Source: Elusimicrobia bacterium CG03_land_8_20_14_0_80_50_18 (lineage in GTDB: Bacteria > CG03). Taken from it: a stretch of 17,519 nt of DNA. The stretch is from contig PEUP01000014.1 of NCBI GenBank assembly GCA_002780705.1, forward strand, positions 33,568 to 51,086, written 5' to 3'. The notes under the pieces were generated by a model, which worked only from the letters and a program-made list of their open reading frames with translations, searched no databases and was not told the DNA's origin. The position numbers were made by a program, and so were the translations under genes. Shown one piece after another: positions 1 through 6,758 of this stretch (positions are counted from its first letter, which is position 1; every line of letters starts with the position of its first letter).

Positions 1-468
1 AGAATCTATCTTCCTGCCGCTGTCGGTCAAAGTCACCTTGTCCCCTGTCTTGAGTTCCCGGGAAGGAATATTGCAGACTCTTCCGTTCACCTTGACAAAC
101 CTGTGACCCACGAGCTGCCTGGCCTGCGGAAGACTGGATGTAATTGTCAGCCTGTAAACCACATTATCCAGCCGGCGGCTCAGGGCGCTGAGAAGATTCT
201 CACCCTTGATGCCTTTTTTACGGGACACATCTTTAAACACTTTCCTCAGCTGTCTTTCCCCCAGCCCGAACAGTATCCTGGATTTCTGCTTTTCCTGGAG
301 ATGCACGGCGTATTCGGATTTCTGTTTACGGAAAGTTTTCGTTCCTCCGGCGCCGGGCGTTTCTTTCCCCACAGGGCATTTAACCGACCAGCAGCGATCT
401 CCTTTTAAATAAAGTTTCTCTCCGTATTTTTTACAGAGTTTACATTTCGGCCCCGTATATTTTGCCAT
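1..468 (-). CDS. rpsD: 30S ribosomal protein S4, partial (3' end outside window)
   Basis: Primary 16S rRNA-binding protein that nucleates assembly of the 30S body; in several bacteria it also represses its own operon. Translating the reverse strand from the ATG at 468-466 gives 156 codons open to the window edge, beginning MAKYTGPKCKLC. The family is about 200-209 residues, so roughly the last 45-50 are missing because the window ends, not because the gene is broken. Cysteines at 9, 12, 26 and 31 (CxxC-x13-C-x4-C) form the zinc site of the C+ type of S4. The S4 RNA-binding domain is visible from about residue 96 (SRRLDNVVYRL, then ARQLVGHRFVKVNG). It lies 12 nt after rpsK, and the GGGGGA in that gap is its ribosome binding site. 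No ATG-initiated reading of the whole gene appears among longer ORFs because the frame has no stop inside the window. Confidence 0.97.
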   Translation of the reverse strand, partial: MAKYTGPKCKLCKKYGEKLYLKGDRCWSVKCPVGKETPGAGGTKTFRKQKSEYAVHLQEKQKSRILFGLGERQLRKVFKDVSRKKGIKGENLLSALSRRLDNVVYRLTITSSLPQARQLVGHRFVKVNGRVCNIPSRELKTGDKVTLTDSGRKIDS

Positions 469-480
469 TCTGATTCCCCC

Positions 481-861
481 TTACACTCTTCTCTTTTTTT
501 TCGGCCGGCAGCCGTTATGCGGAATGGGCGTTATATCCCTGACGGAAGACACTCTGATACCCGCGCCCTGAACAGATCTTAATGCCGATTCCCTGCCGGA
601 GCCCGGGCCGTTCACATAAACGTCCACTCTTTCCATTCCCATTTCTTTGGCTTTTTGTGAAGCTGTCGCGGCCACAACCCCGGAAGCGTAAGTGGTGCCT
701 TTCCTGGCGCCCTTGAATCCGTTCGCGCCGGCGGATGACGACGCTATGACATTCCCTTTCATATCCGTCACGGTCACGATGGTATTGTTGTAGCTGGTCA
801 GAACATAAATCTTGCCTTCCTTCACATGAATTTTTCTTTTCTTTGTTGATGTTGTAGCCAT
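481..861 (-). CDS. rpsK: 30S ribosomal protein S11
   Basis: S11 sits on the 30S platform beside the 3' end of 16S rRNA and takes part in mRNA selection near the Shine-Dalgarno helix. The 126-residue product has the usual family length. It ends with the diagnostic segment GPGSGRESALRSVQGAGI (about residues 85-102), followed by the C-terminal DITPIPHNGCRPKKKRRV signature. The N-terminus is a short basic tail (TSTKKRKIHV). The ATG lies 5 nt after the rpsM stop and 12 nt ahead of rpsD, in the usual alpha-operon order rpsM-rpsK-rpsD. Nothing in the sequence is unusual for the family. Confidence 0.98.
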   Translation of the reverse strand: MATTSTKKRKIHVKEGKIYVLTSYNNTIVTVTDMKGNVIASSSAGANGFKGARKGTTYASGVVAATASQKAKEMGMERVDVYVNGPGSGRESALRSVQGAGIRVSSVRDITPIPHNGCRPKKKRRV

Positions 862-866
862 TTATA

Positions 867-1253
867 TTACCCCTTCTTCGGCGCTTCTTTTTTGGATGCC
901 ATCACGGTTTTCTTCTTGCCTTTTCTCGTGCGCGCATTGGTCCTCGTGCGCTGACCCCTCACGGGAAGGCCCTTCCTGTGTCTGATTCCCCTGTAACATC
1001 CTATCTCCATGAGCTGTTTGATATTGCCCTGCACCTCACGGCGTTTATCGCCTTCCACCTTATAATTTTCATTGATTATTTTCTGGATTTTCGCCACTTC
1101 CGCGTCTGACAAATCTTTAATCTTTTTGGAAGCGTCCAGGCCGGCAGCCCCAATTATAGCCATAGCGGTCGTCTTCCCTATACCGTAAACATAACTCAAA
1201 CCAACCGCCAGATTTTTATTCAGCGGCAATTCAATCCCCGAAATCCTTGCCAT
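867..1253 (-). CDS. rpsM: 30S ribosomal protein S13
   Basis: S13 is in the 30S head, forms intersubunit bridges with 23S rRNA and L5, and contacts P-site tRNA through its C-terminal tail. The 128-residue product starts MARISGIELPLNKN, has the helix-two-turn-helix stretch around LSYVYGIGKTTA (residues 19-30), and carries the CYRGIRHRKGLPVRGQRTRTNARTRKG signature near the C-terminus. The tail is lysine-rich, as expected for contact with tRNA. It follows rpmJ after a 46-nt gap that holds a 12-nt palindrome and the AGGGGGA ribosome binding site. In Escherichia coli this position is the boundary between the spc and alpha operons and the site of S4 autoregulation. Confidence 0.98.
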   Translation of the reverse strand: MARISGIELPLNKNLAVGLSYVYGIGKTTAMAIIGAAGLDASKKIKDLSDAEVAKIQKIINENYKVEGDKRREVQGNIKQLMEIGCYRGIRHRKGLPVRGQRTRTNARTRKGKKKTVMASKKEAPKKG

Positions 1254-1269
1254 ATAATATCCCCCTGTG

Positions 1270-1281
1270 CCGCTATAGCGG
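1270..1281. repeat. 12-nt palindrome in the rpmJ-rpsM spacer
   Basis: The sequence CCGCTATAGCGG is a perfect palindrome. In the mRNA it can fold as a 4-bp CCGC/GCGG stem with a UAUA loop, 7 nt before the rpsM ribosome binding-site core GGGGG. It has no U-tract on the downstream side, so it is not a terminator. It could influence rpsM initiation, but the stem is short and chance cannot be excluded. Confidence 0.5.
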
Positions 1282-1299
1282 TATTTCTTTAATCAAAAC

Positions 1300-1413
1300 T
1301 CAGCCCTGCCTCTGCTTGTGCTTCGGGTTTTCGCATATAACTCTCACGACGCCTTTTCTTTTGACGACCTTGCACTTATTACAGATGGGCTTCACCGATG
1401 CTTTCACTTTCAT
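1300..1413 (-). CDS. rpmJ: 50S ribosomal protein L36
   Basis: Small zinc-binding protein of the 50S subunit that helps organise late-assembling 23S rRNA helices. I found it by translating the gap between infA and rpsM: the ATG at 1413-1411 opens a 37-codon frame (MKVKASVKPICNKCKVV to KHKQRQG) closed by TGA at 1302-1300. Thirty-seven residues is the standard short L36 length. C11, C14, C27 and H32 form the expected Cys3-His zinc site, so this is the C+ form. Its start overlaps the infA stop in ATGA, which implies translational coupling. The order infA-rpmJ-rpsM is the common bacterial arrangement. Confidence 0.98.
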   Translation of the reverse strand: MKVKASVKPICNKCKVVKRKGVVRVICENPKHKQRQG

Positions 1414-1655
1414 TGCGTTTCTCCCTGGTTGCGGTTCGTGTTCTCCCTGAAAACTATTCTTCCTTTGCTGAGATCATATGGAGAAAGCTCCACCTTCACC
1501 CTGTCTCCCGGGAGAATTTTTATATAATGCCTTCTTATTTTTCCGGATATATGAGCCAGCACCTCGTGGGCCTCATCAAGCTGCACTTTAAAAACGGCGT
1601 TACCCAGAGCCTTCACGACCATTCCGTTCATCTCTATTTTTTCTTCTTTGGTCAT
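1410..1655 (-). CDS. infA: Translation initiation factor IF-1
   Basis: IF-1 binds the 30S A site during initiation, blocks premature tRNA entry and strengthens IF-2 and IF-3 action. The 81-residue product is a single OB-fold (S1-like) domain: KIEMNGMVVKALGNAVFKVQL, then AHISGKIRRHYIKILPGDRVKVELSPYDLSKGRIVFR, which is close to the family consensus. A tail of about 11 residues (ENTNRNQGETQ) extends past the usual end near residue 72. The start overlaps the map stop in ATGA, and the stop overlaps the rpmJ start in the same way, so the three are probably translationally coupled. Confidence 0.98.
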   Translation of the reverse strand: MTKEEKIEMNGMVVKALGNAVFKVQLDEAHEVLAHISGKIRRHYIKILPGDRVKVELSPYDLSKGRIVFRENTNRNQGETQ

Positions 1656-2392
1656 GCGGTCAAAATCTCAGCTTCTCCGTCAATAAGCGCAACCGTGTGT
1701 TCAAAATGAGCCGAAAGACTTCCGTCGGAAGTACGCGCGGTCCAGCCGTTGTCATCTATTGAGACTTCCCAGCTTCCCGCGTTTATCATGGGTTCAATAG
1801 CGAACACCATGCCGTTTTTGAGCTCCGGACCTGTGCCCGGCCGGCCGTAATTCAATATCTGCGGATCCTCATGAAGCTCCAATCCTATACCGTGGCCCGT
1901 AAACTGACGAACAACAGAGAAACCGTTTTTTTCCGCGAAAGATGCGACGGCGTGCGATATATCCCCGAGATGATTACCCTTTTTAAACCGGGCGATACCC
2001 TCGCGGAGAGACTGCTCCGTAACATCCATCAGGTTTTGCGCCTCCGAGGAGGCATCGCCGGCGGCGGCGCTGATAGCCATATCCGAATAATAACCACCGA
2101 GGATAAGGCCCATGTCCACGCTGACAATATCCCCGGGCTGGAGCATATAATCCCCCGGTATACCGTGAACCACCTCATCATTGACGGACACGCATATGCA
2201 CGAGGGGAAACCCTCCCGCGTAAAAGCCGGCTCCGCCCCGTTAGAATAAATAAATTCCTCGGCCAGAGCCGCAAGCTGGCCAGTGCGTCGGCCCGCTGTT
2301 ATGTGTTTTCCTATCATATCACTCATTTTCTTCAATAGTTTACAGCTTTTCCTGATCCCTTCTATCTCTGAGGCTGTCTTAATTTTTATTAT
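1652..2392 (-). CDS. map: Methionine aminopeptidase type I, apparent AUA start
   Basis: Removes the initiator methionine from nascent proteins; a pita-bread-fold dinuclear metalloprotease. Ligands read in order are D93, D104, H167 (TGHGIG), E200 (AIEP) and E231 (FEHT), with the substrate-binding H76 (VVHGIPG); all are present. Conventional starts (TTG at 2335, ATG at 2326) would cut off the conserved N-terminus. The same frame stays open upstream and reads IKIKTASEIEGIRKSCKLL, which matches the family start (IKT..EIE.MR.A). The first usable codon is ATA at 2392-2390, right after an in-frame TAG and 6 nt after a perfect GGAGG (2403-2399) inside the end of adk. From there the protein is 246 residues, typical for type I enzymes, and overlaps adk by 14 nt. 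Gene identity is near certain; the AUA start is inferred, with the TTG at 2335 as fallback. Confidence 0.95.
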   Translation of the reverse strand: MIKIKTASEIEGIRKSCKLLKKMSDMIGKHITAGRRTGQLAALAEEFIYSNGAEPAFTREGFPSCICVSVNDEVVHGIPGDYMLQPGDIVSVDMGLILGGYYSDMAISAAAGDASSEAQNLMDVTEQSLREGIARFKKGNHLGDISHAVASFAEKNGFSVVRQFTGHGIGLELHEDPQILNYGRPGTGPELKNGMVFAIEPMINAGSWEVSIDDNGWTARTSDGSLSAHFEHTVALIDGEAEILTA

Positions 2393-3017
2393 CTAAGGCC
2401 TCCGTGATCCTCTCAAATATCTCCCCGGGACTGCCCGTCCCCGGCACATTCATGAGGATATTCCTCTTCTCGTAAAATTCTTTGAGAGGCGCGGTTTTGC
2501 GCGCGTATTCCTCTATCCTCTCCCTCACCGTCTCTTCCGTGTCATCGCTTCTCTGAAGAAGCCGCGCGCCGTCCGCGGGGCATCGCCTGTCTTTTATATC
2601 GTCTGTGTACACATTGAAATCTTTTCCGCAGACAGGACAGGAAAATCTTCCGAGAATCCTTTTTGTCACCTCGGGGGCGTCCACATCCAGGAAGATCACG
2701 GAATCCACTTTCTTCCCGTATTTCTCAAAAAGACCGTCAATCGCTTCCGCCTGCCTGACGGTCCTGGGAAATCCATCCATCAGAAATGAATCTTCATTTT
2801 TTATTCTTTCCTCTATGATCTCTATCATCGTATCATCATCCACCAGGTGACCGGCTTCCAGTATGGACTTCACTCTTTTTCCGAGTTCAGTGCCGGAGGC
2901 GACATTTTCACGCAGAATCTCTCCCGTGCCTATGTATGTCAGATGCAGGGAAGCGCAGACCTTTTTTGCCTGAGTGCCTTTGCCGGATCCGGGAGCTCCC
3001 AAAAAAATACAGATCAT
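2379..3017 (-). CDS. adk: Adenylate kinase, zinc-type long form
   Basis: Catalyses ATP + AMP to 2 ADP in the cytoplasm. The 212-residue product has the P-loop GAPGSGKGT (residues 7-15), the NMP-binding segment (TGEILRENVASGTELG, 31-46), the DGFPR motif (81-85) and a LID domain (about 122-159) ending in RSDD. The LID carries C127, C130, C146 and D149, which is the Cys3-Asp zinc pattern known from Bacillus subtilis type enzymes, not the zinc-free pattern of enterobacteria. The start overlaps the secY stop in ATGA. The secY-adk-map-infA order is widespread in Gram-positives and many other phyla. Its last codons contain the ribosome binding site of map. Confidence 0.98.
   Translation of the reverse strand: MICIFLGAPGSGKGTQAKKVCASLHLTYIGTGEILRENVASGTELGKRVKSILEAGHLVDDDTMIEIIEERIKNEDSFLMDGFPRTVRQAEAIDGLFEKYGKKVDSVIFLDVDAPEVTKRILGRFSCPVCGKDFNVYTDDIKDRRCPADGARLLQRSDDTEETVRERIEEYARKTAPLKEFYEKRNILMNVPGTGSPGEIFERITEALDNKN
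2399..2403 (-). promoter_or_regulatory. Shine-Dalgarno sequence supporting the AUA start of map
   Basis: On the minus strand GGAGG lies 6 nt before the ATA at 2392-2390, inside the last codons of adk. No ATG, GTG or TTG is present at a suitable distance, so this strong site is what decides the AUA reading of map. Confidence 0.7.
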
Positions 3018-4330
3018 TTTATGTTAAAATACCTCCCTTTCAAACGGCTCTTTTTCAGCAGACCGTCATAATGCCTCATTATCAGCTGGGACTCAACCTG
3101 ACCCATTGTGTCAAGCGCCACGCCGACGATAATAAGCAGCGCCGTACCGCCGAAATAAAAAGGCATGTTGAAATTCCTGAGTATCATCGGCACAATGGCT
3201 ATAAAGACGACAAAAATCGCGCCCACCAGTATTATTCTGTACATCACCGTCTTTATCTTGTTCGCTGTCTGTTCTCCCGGCCTGACACCGGGGATAAAAC
3301 CTCCGGATTTTTTCAGGTTATCGGCTATGTTTTTCGGGTCAAATGTGAGCAGTGTGTAAAAATAGCAGAAAGCCACTATCAGCACCGCGTAAACAACGAT
3401 ATAGACCATGTTTCCCGGAGAGAAAAACACCTGAATCTTTTCAAAGAGCGCGGAGCCGGGGAAAAACTGGCCTATCATGAGAGGAAAACTCATAAAAGCC
3501 ATGGCGAAGATCACCGCGATGACTCCCGAAGATTCCACCTTGAGAGGGAGATATGTGCTCTGCCCGCCGTACACCTTGCGACCGACAACACGCTGAGCGT
3601 ACTGTATCGGTATACGCCGCTGGGCCTCTTCTATAAAAACGGTAAGAGCCAGGATTGCCAGCATAAAAATTCCTATAAGGGCCAGGCCGAAAAGTGATAT
3701 CTCATCCGTCCTCAAAAGCGAGTAAGTGTTCTGAAGTCCTGACGGAAAACCCGCGACAATGCCCGCGAATATTATAAGCGATATACCGTTGCCGATGCCG
3801 GATTCCGTTATCTGCTCACCCAGCCACATGACAAGCATTGTGCCGGTGAGCATGGTGACGACCAAAAGCAGCCGGAACCCGAAACTTGTAAACATCAAAA
3901 CGGCTTCACCGCCGGGAGATTTCATGCTCTGTATCCAGTATGTCAGGCCGAATGCCTGCACGGAACCGATTATGAGAGTGGCGTAACGGGTCATCCTTGT
4001 TATTTTCTCTCTGCCGGGCGCGCCTTCTTTGGAAAGTTTCTCAAGATACGGCACCGCCGTTTGCAAAAGCGACATAATGATCGAGGCATTGATATAGGGC
4101 ATTACGCCCAGCGCGAAAATGGAGAGCCTCTCCATGGCGCCTCCGGAAAACATATTCAAAAATCCCATGACGCCTTCCTGTCTGGCGAAGAAAGCCTGAA
4201 GAGCCCCGGCGTTAACGCCGGGAAGCGGAACGGTTGTTCCCACCCTGTAAACAGCCAGAATGAGAAAAGTGAATCCTATTTTCCTTTTGAGGTCCTGAAC
4301 TTTAAAAATATCGCCGAAAGTATTGATCAT
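3014..4330 (-). CDS. secY: Preprotein translocase subunit SecY
   Basis: Channel-forming subunit of the SecYEG translocon in the cytoplasmic membrane; it moves unfolded proteins out and membrane segments sideways. The 438-residue product fits the 10-transmembrane family. TM1 is FTFLILAVYRVGTTVPLPGV (about 20-39), followed by the plug region (GALQAFFARQ.GVMGFLNMFSGGAMERLSIFALGVMPYI). Other conserved segments are GAPGREKITRMTRYAT (104-118) and the cytoplasmic loop ERRIPIQYAQRVVGRKVYGGQ-like stretch (EEAQRRIPIQYAQRVVGRKVYGGQ split around 231-256). The C-terminus (MRHYDGLLKKSRLKGR) is the usual ribosome-facing tail. ATGA overlaps join it to rplO and adk, so its synthesis is linked to ribosomal protein production. 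Confidence 0.98.
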   Translation of the reverse strand: MINTFGDIFKVQDLKRKIGFTFLILAVYRVGTTVPLPGVNAGALQAFFARQEGVMGFLNMFSGGAMERLSIFALGVMPYINASIIMSLLQTAVPYLEKLSKEGAPGREKITRMTRYATLIIGSVQAFGLTYWIQSMKSPGGEAVLMFTSFGFRLLLVVTMLTGTMLVMWLGEQITESGIGNGISLIIFAGIVAGFPSGLQNTYSLLRTDEISLFGLALIGIFMLAILALTVFIEEAQRRIPIQYAQRVVGRKVYGGQSTYLPLKVESSGVIAVIFAMAFMSFPLMIGQFFPGSALFEKIQVFFSPGNMVYIVVYAVLIVAFCYFYTLLTFDPKNIADNLKKSGGFIPGVRPGEQTANKIKTVMYRIILVGAIFVVFIAIVPMILRNFNMPFYFGGTALLIIVGVALDTMGQVESQLIMRHYDGLLKKSRLKGRYFNIK

Positions 4331-4833
4331 TTATGCTCAGGGGCCAAGTGACTCTCCTTAACAGGGGTCGCCTTTTCACTTTTTTCTTGAGCTGCTTTTT
4401 TTTGATTCGGGCATATGCCGCCGGCCTCAATTATTTTTTTCGCCGCTCCGGAGGATACATTCTCCAGCAGCACACTGAAATTTTTACTCACCTTGCCTTT
4501 AGCCAGGAGCTTCACCCTGTTTTTGCCGGTCACTATTCTCTTTTTCGCAAGAGCCTCAACGCTGATCTCCGCTCCCGCGTCGAATTTGGCCTCAAGAACG
4601 GAAAGATTCACAATCTCGCATTTCACGGCGAAACGCCTGTTTGTAAAACCTCTTTTGGGAAGTCTCCTCACAAGAGGTATCTGTCCGCCTTCAAGAATAG
4701 TAAGATGTGTGCGGCCGCCGCGCGATTTCTCGCCTTTCAGGCCGCGGCCATTATATCTGCCGTGGACATGGCCTCTTCTTCTCTTCCTTGTTTTGGTGGC
4801 TCCGCTGTATGAGGGCAAACTTACAAACGCCAT
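4327..4833 (-). CDS. rplO: 50S ribosomal protein L15
   Basis: L15 is a late 50S assembly protein whose extended N-terminal arm penetrates 23S rRNA. The 168-residue product carries the hallmark EGGQIPLVRRLPKRGFTN (about 46-63) and the C-terminal fold ending NFSVLLENVSSGAAKKIIEAGG. The N-terminal arm differs from the common form: the glycine-rich stretch (usual pattern RVGRGxGSGxGKTSGRGHKGQ) is replaced by a shorter, arginine-rich RKRRRGHVHGRYNGRGLKGEK. A charged tail of about 27 residues (PNQKKAAQEKSEKATP and onward) extends past the normal end. The start shares one base with the rpsE stop, so there is no room for rpmD, which normally separates them. The stop overlaps secY. Confidence 0.96.
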   Translation of the reverse strand: MAFVSLPSYSGATKTRKRRRGHVHGRYNGRGLKGEKSRGGRTHLTILEGGQIPLVRRLPKRGFTNRRFAVKCEIVNLSVLEAKFDAGAEISVEALAKKRIVTGKNRVKLLAKGKVSKNFSVLLENVSSGAAKKIIEAGGICPNQKKAAQEKSEKATPVKESHLAPEHK

Positions 4834-5423
4834 TATTTCTCCTTCTTCACGCTGGTGCCAGAGGTTGACTTTCGTGACTTATTTGACCGCTTTGGAGCAT
4901 TGCCTTCCGCGGCATCGGGCGCTTCCGTTTCCCTGACCGAAGCGAACTCCTCTATACCCGGCACCTTTTTTTTGGAAACTTTAAGATTGAGCAGGCCGTC
5001 GAGCGCCGCGTATGTGACATTCACGATATTCTTGCTGCCGAGGCTTTTTGTCAGGATATCGCTTATGCCGCAGGATTCCACCACCGCTCGAACGGGGGCT
5101 GAGGCGATTATGCCTGTCCCCGGCCGGGCCGGTTTCAACAGCACTTTGCTGCGGCAGTGCACACCCGTTATGGTGTGCGGAATGGTGGAACCTTCCGTGT
5201 TAATTCTGACCATTTTCTCCTGGGCTTTTTTGCCGGCCTTATCAACCGCTATGCGCACGTCGGCGCCCTTTCTTTTTGCCACGCCGACTTTGCCCGCACC
5301 GTCACCGACAACACAGAGGGCGGTGAAAGACATTCTTTTCCCGCCCTTTACAACCTTTGACACCCTGGATATGTCCACGGTTTTTCTTATCAGATCATCT
5401 TCTTTTTTGCGAACAAAATTCAT
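4833..5423 (-). CDS. rpsE: 30S ribosomal protein S5
   Basis: S5 lies at the mRNA entry side of the 30S subunit and affects decoding accuracy. The 196-residue product has the double-stranded-RNA-binding-like N-terminal domain (about 10-75, with TVDISRVSKVVKGGKRMSFTALCVVGDGAGKVGVAKRKG, here quoted only to show the VVKGGKRMSF loop and GxGKVGxGxGK-like strand). The C-terminal domain is recognisable from LLKPARPGTGIIASAPVRAVVESCGISDILTKSLGSKN, read in pieces around 98-130. A basic, serine-rich tail of about 30 residues extends past the usual 165-170. A GGAAGG site lies in the 9-nt gap after rplR. The next gene is rplO, not rpmD. Confidence 0.97.
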   Translation of the reverse strand: MNFVRKKEDDLIRKTVDISRVSKVVKGGKRMSFTALCVVGDGAGKVGVAKRKGADVRIAVDKAGKKAQEKMVRINTEGSTIPHTITGVHCRSKVLLKPARPGTGIIASAPVRAVVESCGISDILTKSLGSKNIVNVTYAALDGLLNLKVSKKKVPGIEEFASVRETEAPDAAEGNAPKRSNKSRKSTSGTSVKKEK

Positions 5424-5432
5424 TTTGCCTTC

Positions 5433-5762
5433 CTAAAACTTCAGGCCGCCTTTTCTGGCGCCCTCCGCTACCTCTTTGATCACACCGTGATATTTGTACC
5501 CGGCCCGGTCAAACACGACTTTCTCAAAACCAAGTTTCCTGGCTTTCTCGGCTATCGTCATTCCGGCCGATTCCGCTTCTTTCCTGCTTTTGACACAGCC
5601 GCTTATCACCTTTAACTTCACATCATCAACAAGGCTGACAAAAACATTCCTGTTGCTCTTATTCACAACTATCCGGGGACTGTCTATCATGCCCTTTTTT
5701 AATTTTTTGATCACATGAGCGTGCCTGCGCGCCCTTTTAATTTCTTTTAGATTCTTTGTCAT
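5433..5762 (-). CDS. rplR: 50S ribosomal protein L18
   Basis: L18 binds 5S rRNA and, with L5, brings it into the central protuberance. The product is 109 residues, somewhat shorter than the usual 115-122. Family features are the basic N-terminus (KEIKRARRHAHVIKKLKKG), the SPRIVVNKSNRNVFVSLVDD strand pair and the C-terminal VVFDRAGYKYHGVIKEVAEGAR motif. The variable mid-region (KVISGCVKSRKEAESAG) is compact, which explains the short length. It overlaps the rplF stop in ATGA and precedes rpsE by 9 nt. Confidence 0.97.
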   Translation of the reverse strand: MTKNLKEIKRARRHAHVIKKLKKGMIDSPRIVVNKSNRNVFVSLVDDVKLKVISGCVKSRKEAESAGMTIAEKARKLGFEKVVFDRAGYKYHGVIKEVAEGARKGGLKF

Positions 5763-6316
5763 TTCGCATCCCCTGCTCCGGCCGCGGACTTACCGGCCTT
5801 CTTCCTGACGATCTCGCCTTCATACCGTATGCCCTTGCCTTTATAGGGTTCGGGCGGACACAGAGACCGGATTTCCGCGGCGGTTTTACCGAGTATTTCC
5901 TTATCAAAAGAGGTCAGGGTCAGGGCTGTCTTCACCGCGACGGCTTTCACCTCTTTGGGCAGCGGGAAAACCACATCACTGGAATAACCGGAAGCCACAA
6001 TAAGGTCCTGGCCCTTGACGGTAAAACCGTAACCAACGCCCAATATGCTCATTTTTTTTTCAAAGCCGTCCTGAACGCCCTTCACCATGCTGCGCACTAT
6101 TGAAGACACCGTTCCGAGCATCATCTTTCCGAAATTACTGTTTTCCGTTTTTTCAAAAGTGAGTTGCCCGTCTGCCAAAACAATCTTGACCACAGGCGCG
6201 AATTTTTTGCTTATCTCACCCTTCGGGCCTTTCACTTTTATTCCCGTGCCGCCATCCACAAGCTGCACATCCACTCCCCTGGGTATAACCACCGGCACTT
6301 TTGCTATTCTGCTCAT
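5759..6316 (-). CDS. rplF: 50S ribosomal protein L6
   Basis: L6 supports the base of the L7/L12 stalk near the sarcin-ricin loop, where EF-G and EF-Tu act. The 185-residue product shows the two repeated beta domains. The N-terminal one starts MSRIAKVPVVIPRGVDV and includes KVKGPKGEISKKF; the C-terminal one includes ILGVGYGFTVKGQDLIVASGYS and the signature PEPYKGKGIRYEGEIVRKKAGK. A short Ala/Gly-rich tail follows. It starts 1 nt after rpsH and overlaps rplR by 4 nt. Confidence 0.98.
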   Translation of the reverse strand: MSRIAKVPVVIPRGVDVQLVDGGTGIKVKGPKGEISKKFAPVVKIVLADGQLTFEKTENSNFGKMMLGTVSSIVRSMVKGVQDGFEKKMSILGVGYGFTVKGQDLIVASGYSSDVVFPLPKEVKAVAVKTALTLTSFDKEILGKTAAEIRSLCPPEPYKGKGIRYEGEIVRKKAGKSAAGAGDAK

Positions 6317-6317
6317 A

Positions 6318-6710
6318 TCACCAGAGGTAACAAAGGACCTCTCCTCCGCAGTTCGCTTTTTTGGCCGCCTCGCCGTCCATCACTCCGCGTGAAGTCGACA
6401 TAATGCAGGTGCCGTATCCCTCAAAAACGACAGGGATGTCAGAAACGGCGGCATACTTTCTTCCGCTGAGCTTTGACACTCTTTCTGCTCCCCGCAGGAC
6501 GGGTTTATTTCCCTCATATTTGGGGAACACCCTGAAAAAACCCTGCTTGCTGCCAGTGATCTTCTTGAAATTATCAACAAAACCCTGCTTTTCCATGATC
6601 TTGAGAATATCTCCCAGCATCTTGGAAGCCGGGAAATCTATATATGTCTTATTCCTCAGCAAGCCATTTTTGAAAGCCGCCAAAAAATCAGCTATTGGAT
6701 CCTGACTCAT
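6318..6710 (-). CDS. rpsH: 30S ribosomal protein S8
   Basis: S8 binds 16S rRNA helix 21 and is central to 30S assembly; in Escherichia coli it represses the spc operon at the rplX-rplE junction. The 130-residue product begins SQDPIADFLAAFKNG and ends with the conserved TSRGVMDGEAAKKANCGGEVLCYLW region, as is typical for bacterial S8. It follows a 48-nt spacer containing a perfect 20-nt palindrome whose last two bases are part of the GGGAG ribosome binding site (8 nt from ATG). This is one of only four genes here with a substantial leader of its own. Confidence 0.98.
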   Translation of the reverse strand: MSQDPIADFLAAFKNGLLRNKTYIDFPASKMLGDILKIMEKQGFVDNFKKITGSKQGFFRVFPKYEGNKPVLRGAERVSKLSGRKYAAVSDIPVVFEGYGTCIMSTSRGVMDGEAAKKANCGGEVLCYLW

Positions 6711-6721
6711 TTATAACACTC

Positions 6722-6741
6722 CCTGCCTGCCGGCAGGCAGG
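6722..6741. repeat. Perfect 20-nt palindrome upstream of rpsH
   Basis: Two 10-nt arms, CCTGCCTGCC and GGCAGGCAGG, are exact reverse complements. In the mRNA this folds as an 8-bp stem with a CCGG loop. The last two G of the stem begin the rpsH Shine-Dalgarno sequence GGGAG, so folding would partly hide it. No U-run follows, so it is not a canonical terminator. It may be a regulatory hairpin or one copy of a dispersed genomic palindrome; one window cannot tell. Confidence 0.75.
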
Positions 6742-6758
6742 CCTTTAATTCTTTCATT

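Noticed and set aside
1..468. rpsD as a pseudogene
   Set aside because: The frame is intact to the window edge and all conserved residues are present; it is cut only by the window limit.
1254..1299. An internal promoter before rpsM (TTGATT and TATAGC)
   Set aside because: The two boxes are only about 13 nt apart, too close for a sigma70 promoter, and the -10 match is poor.
2936..3697. A 253-codon plus-strand open frame across adk and secY
   Set aside because: It lies opposite conserved SecY and Adk coding sequence and gives a His/Arg-rich product typical of shadow frames.
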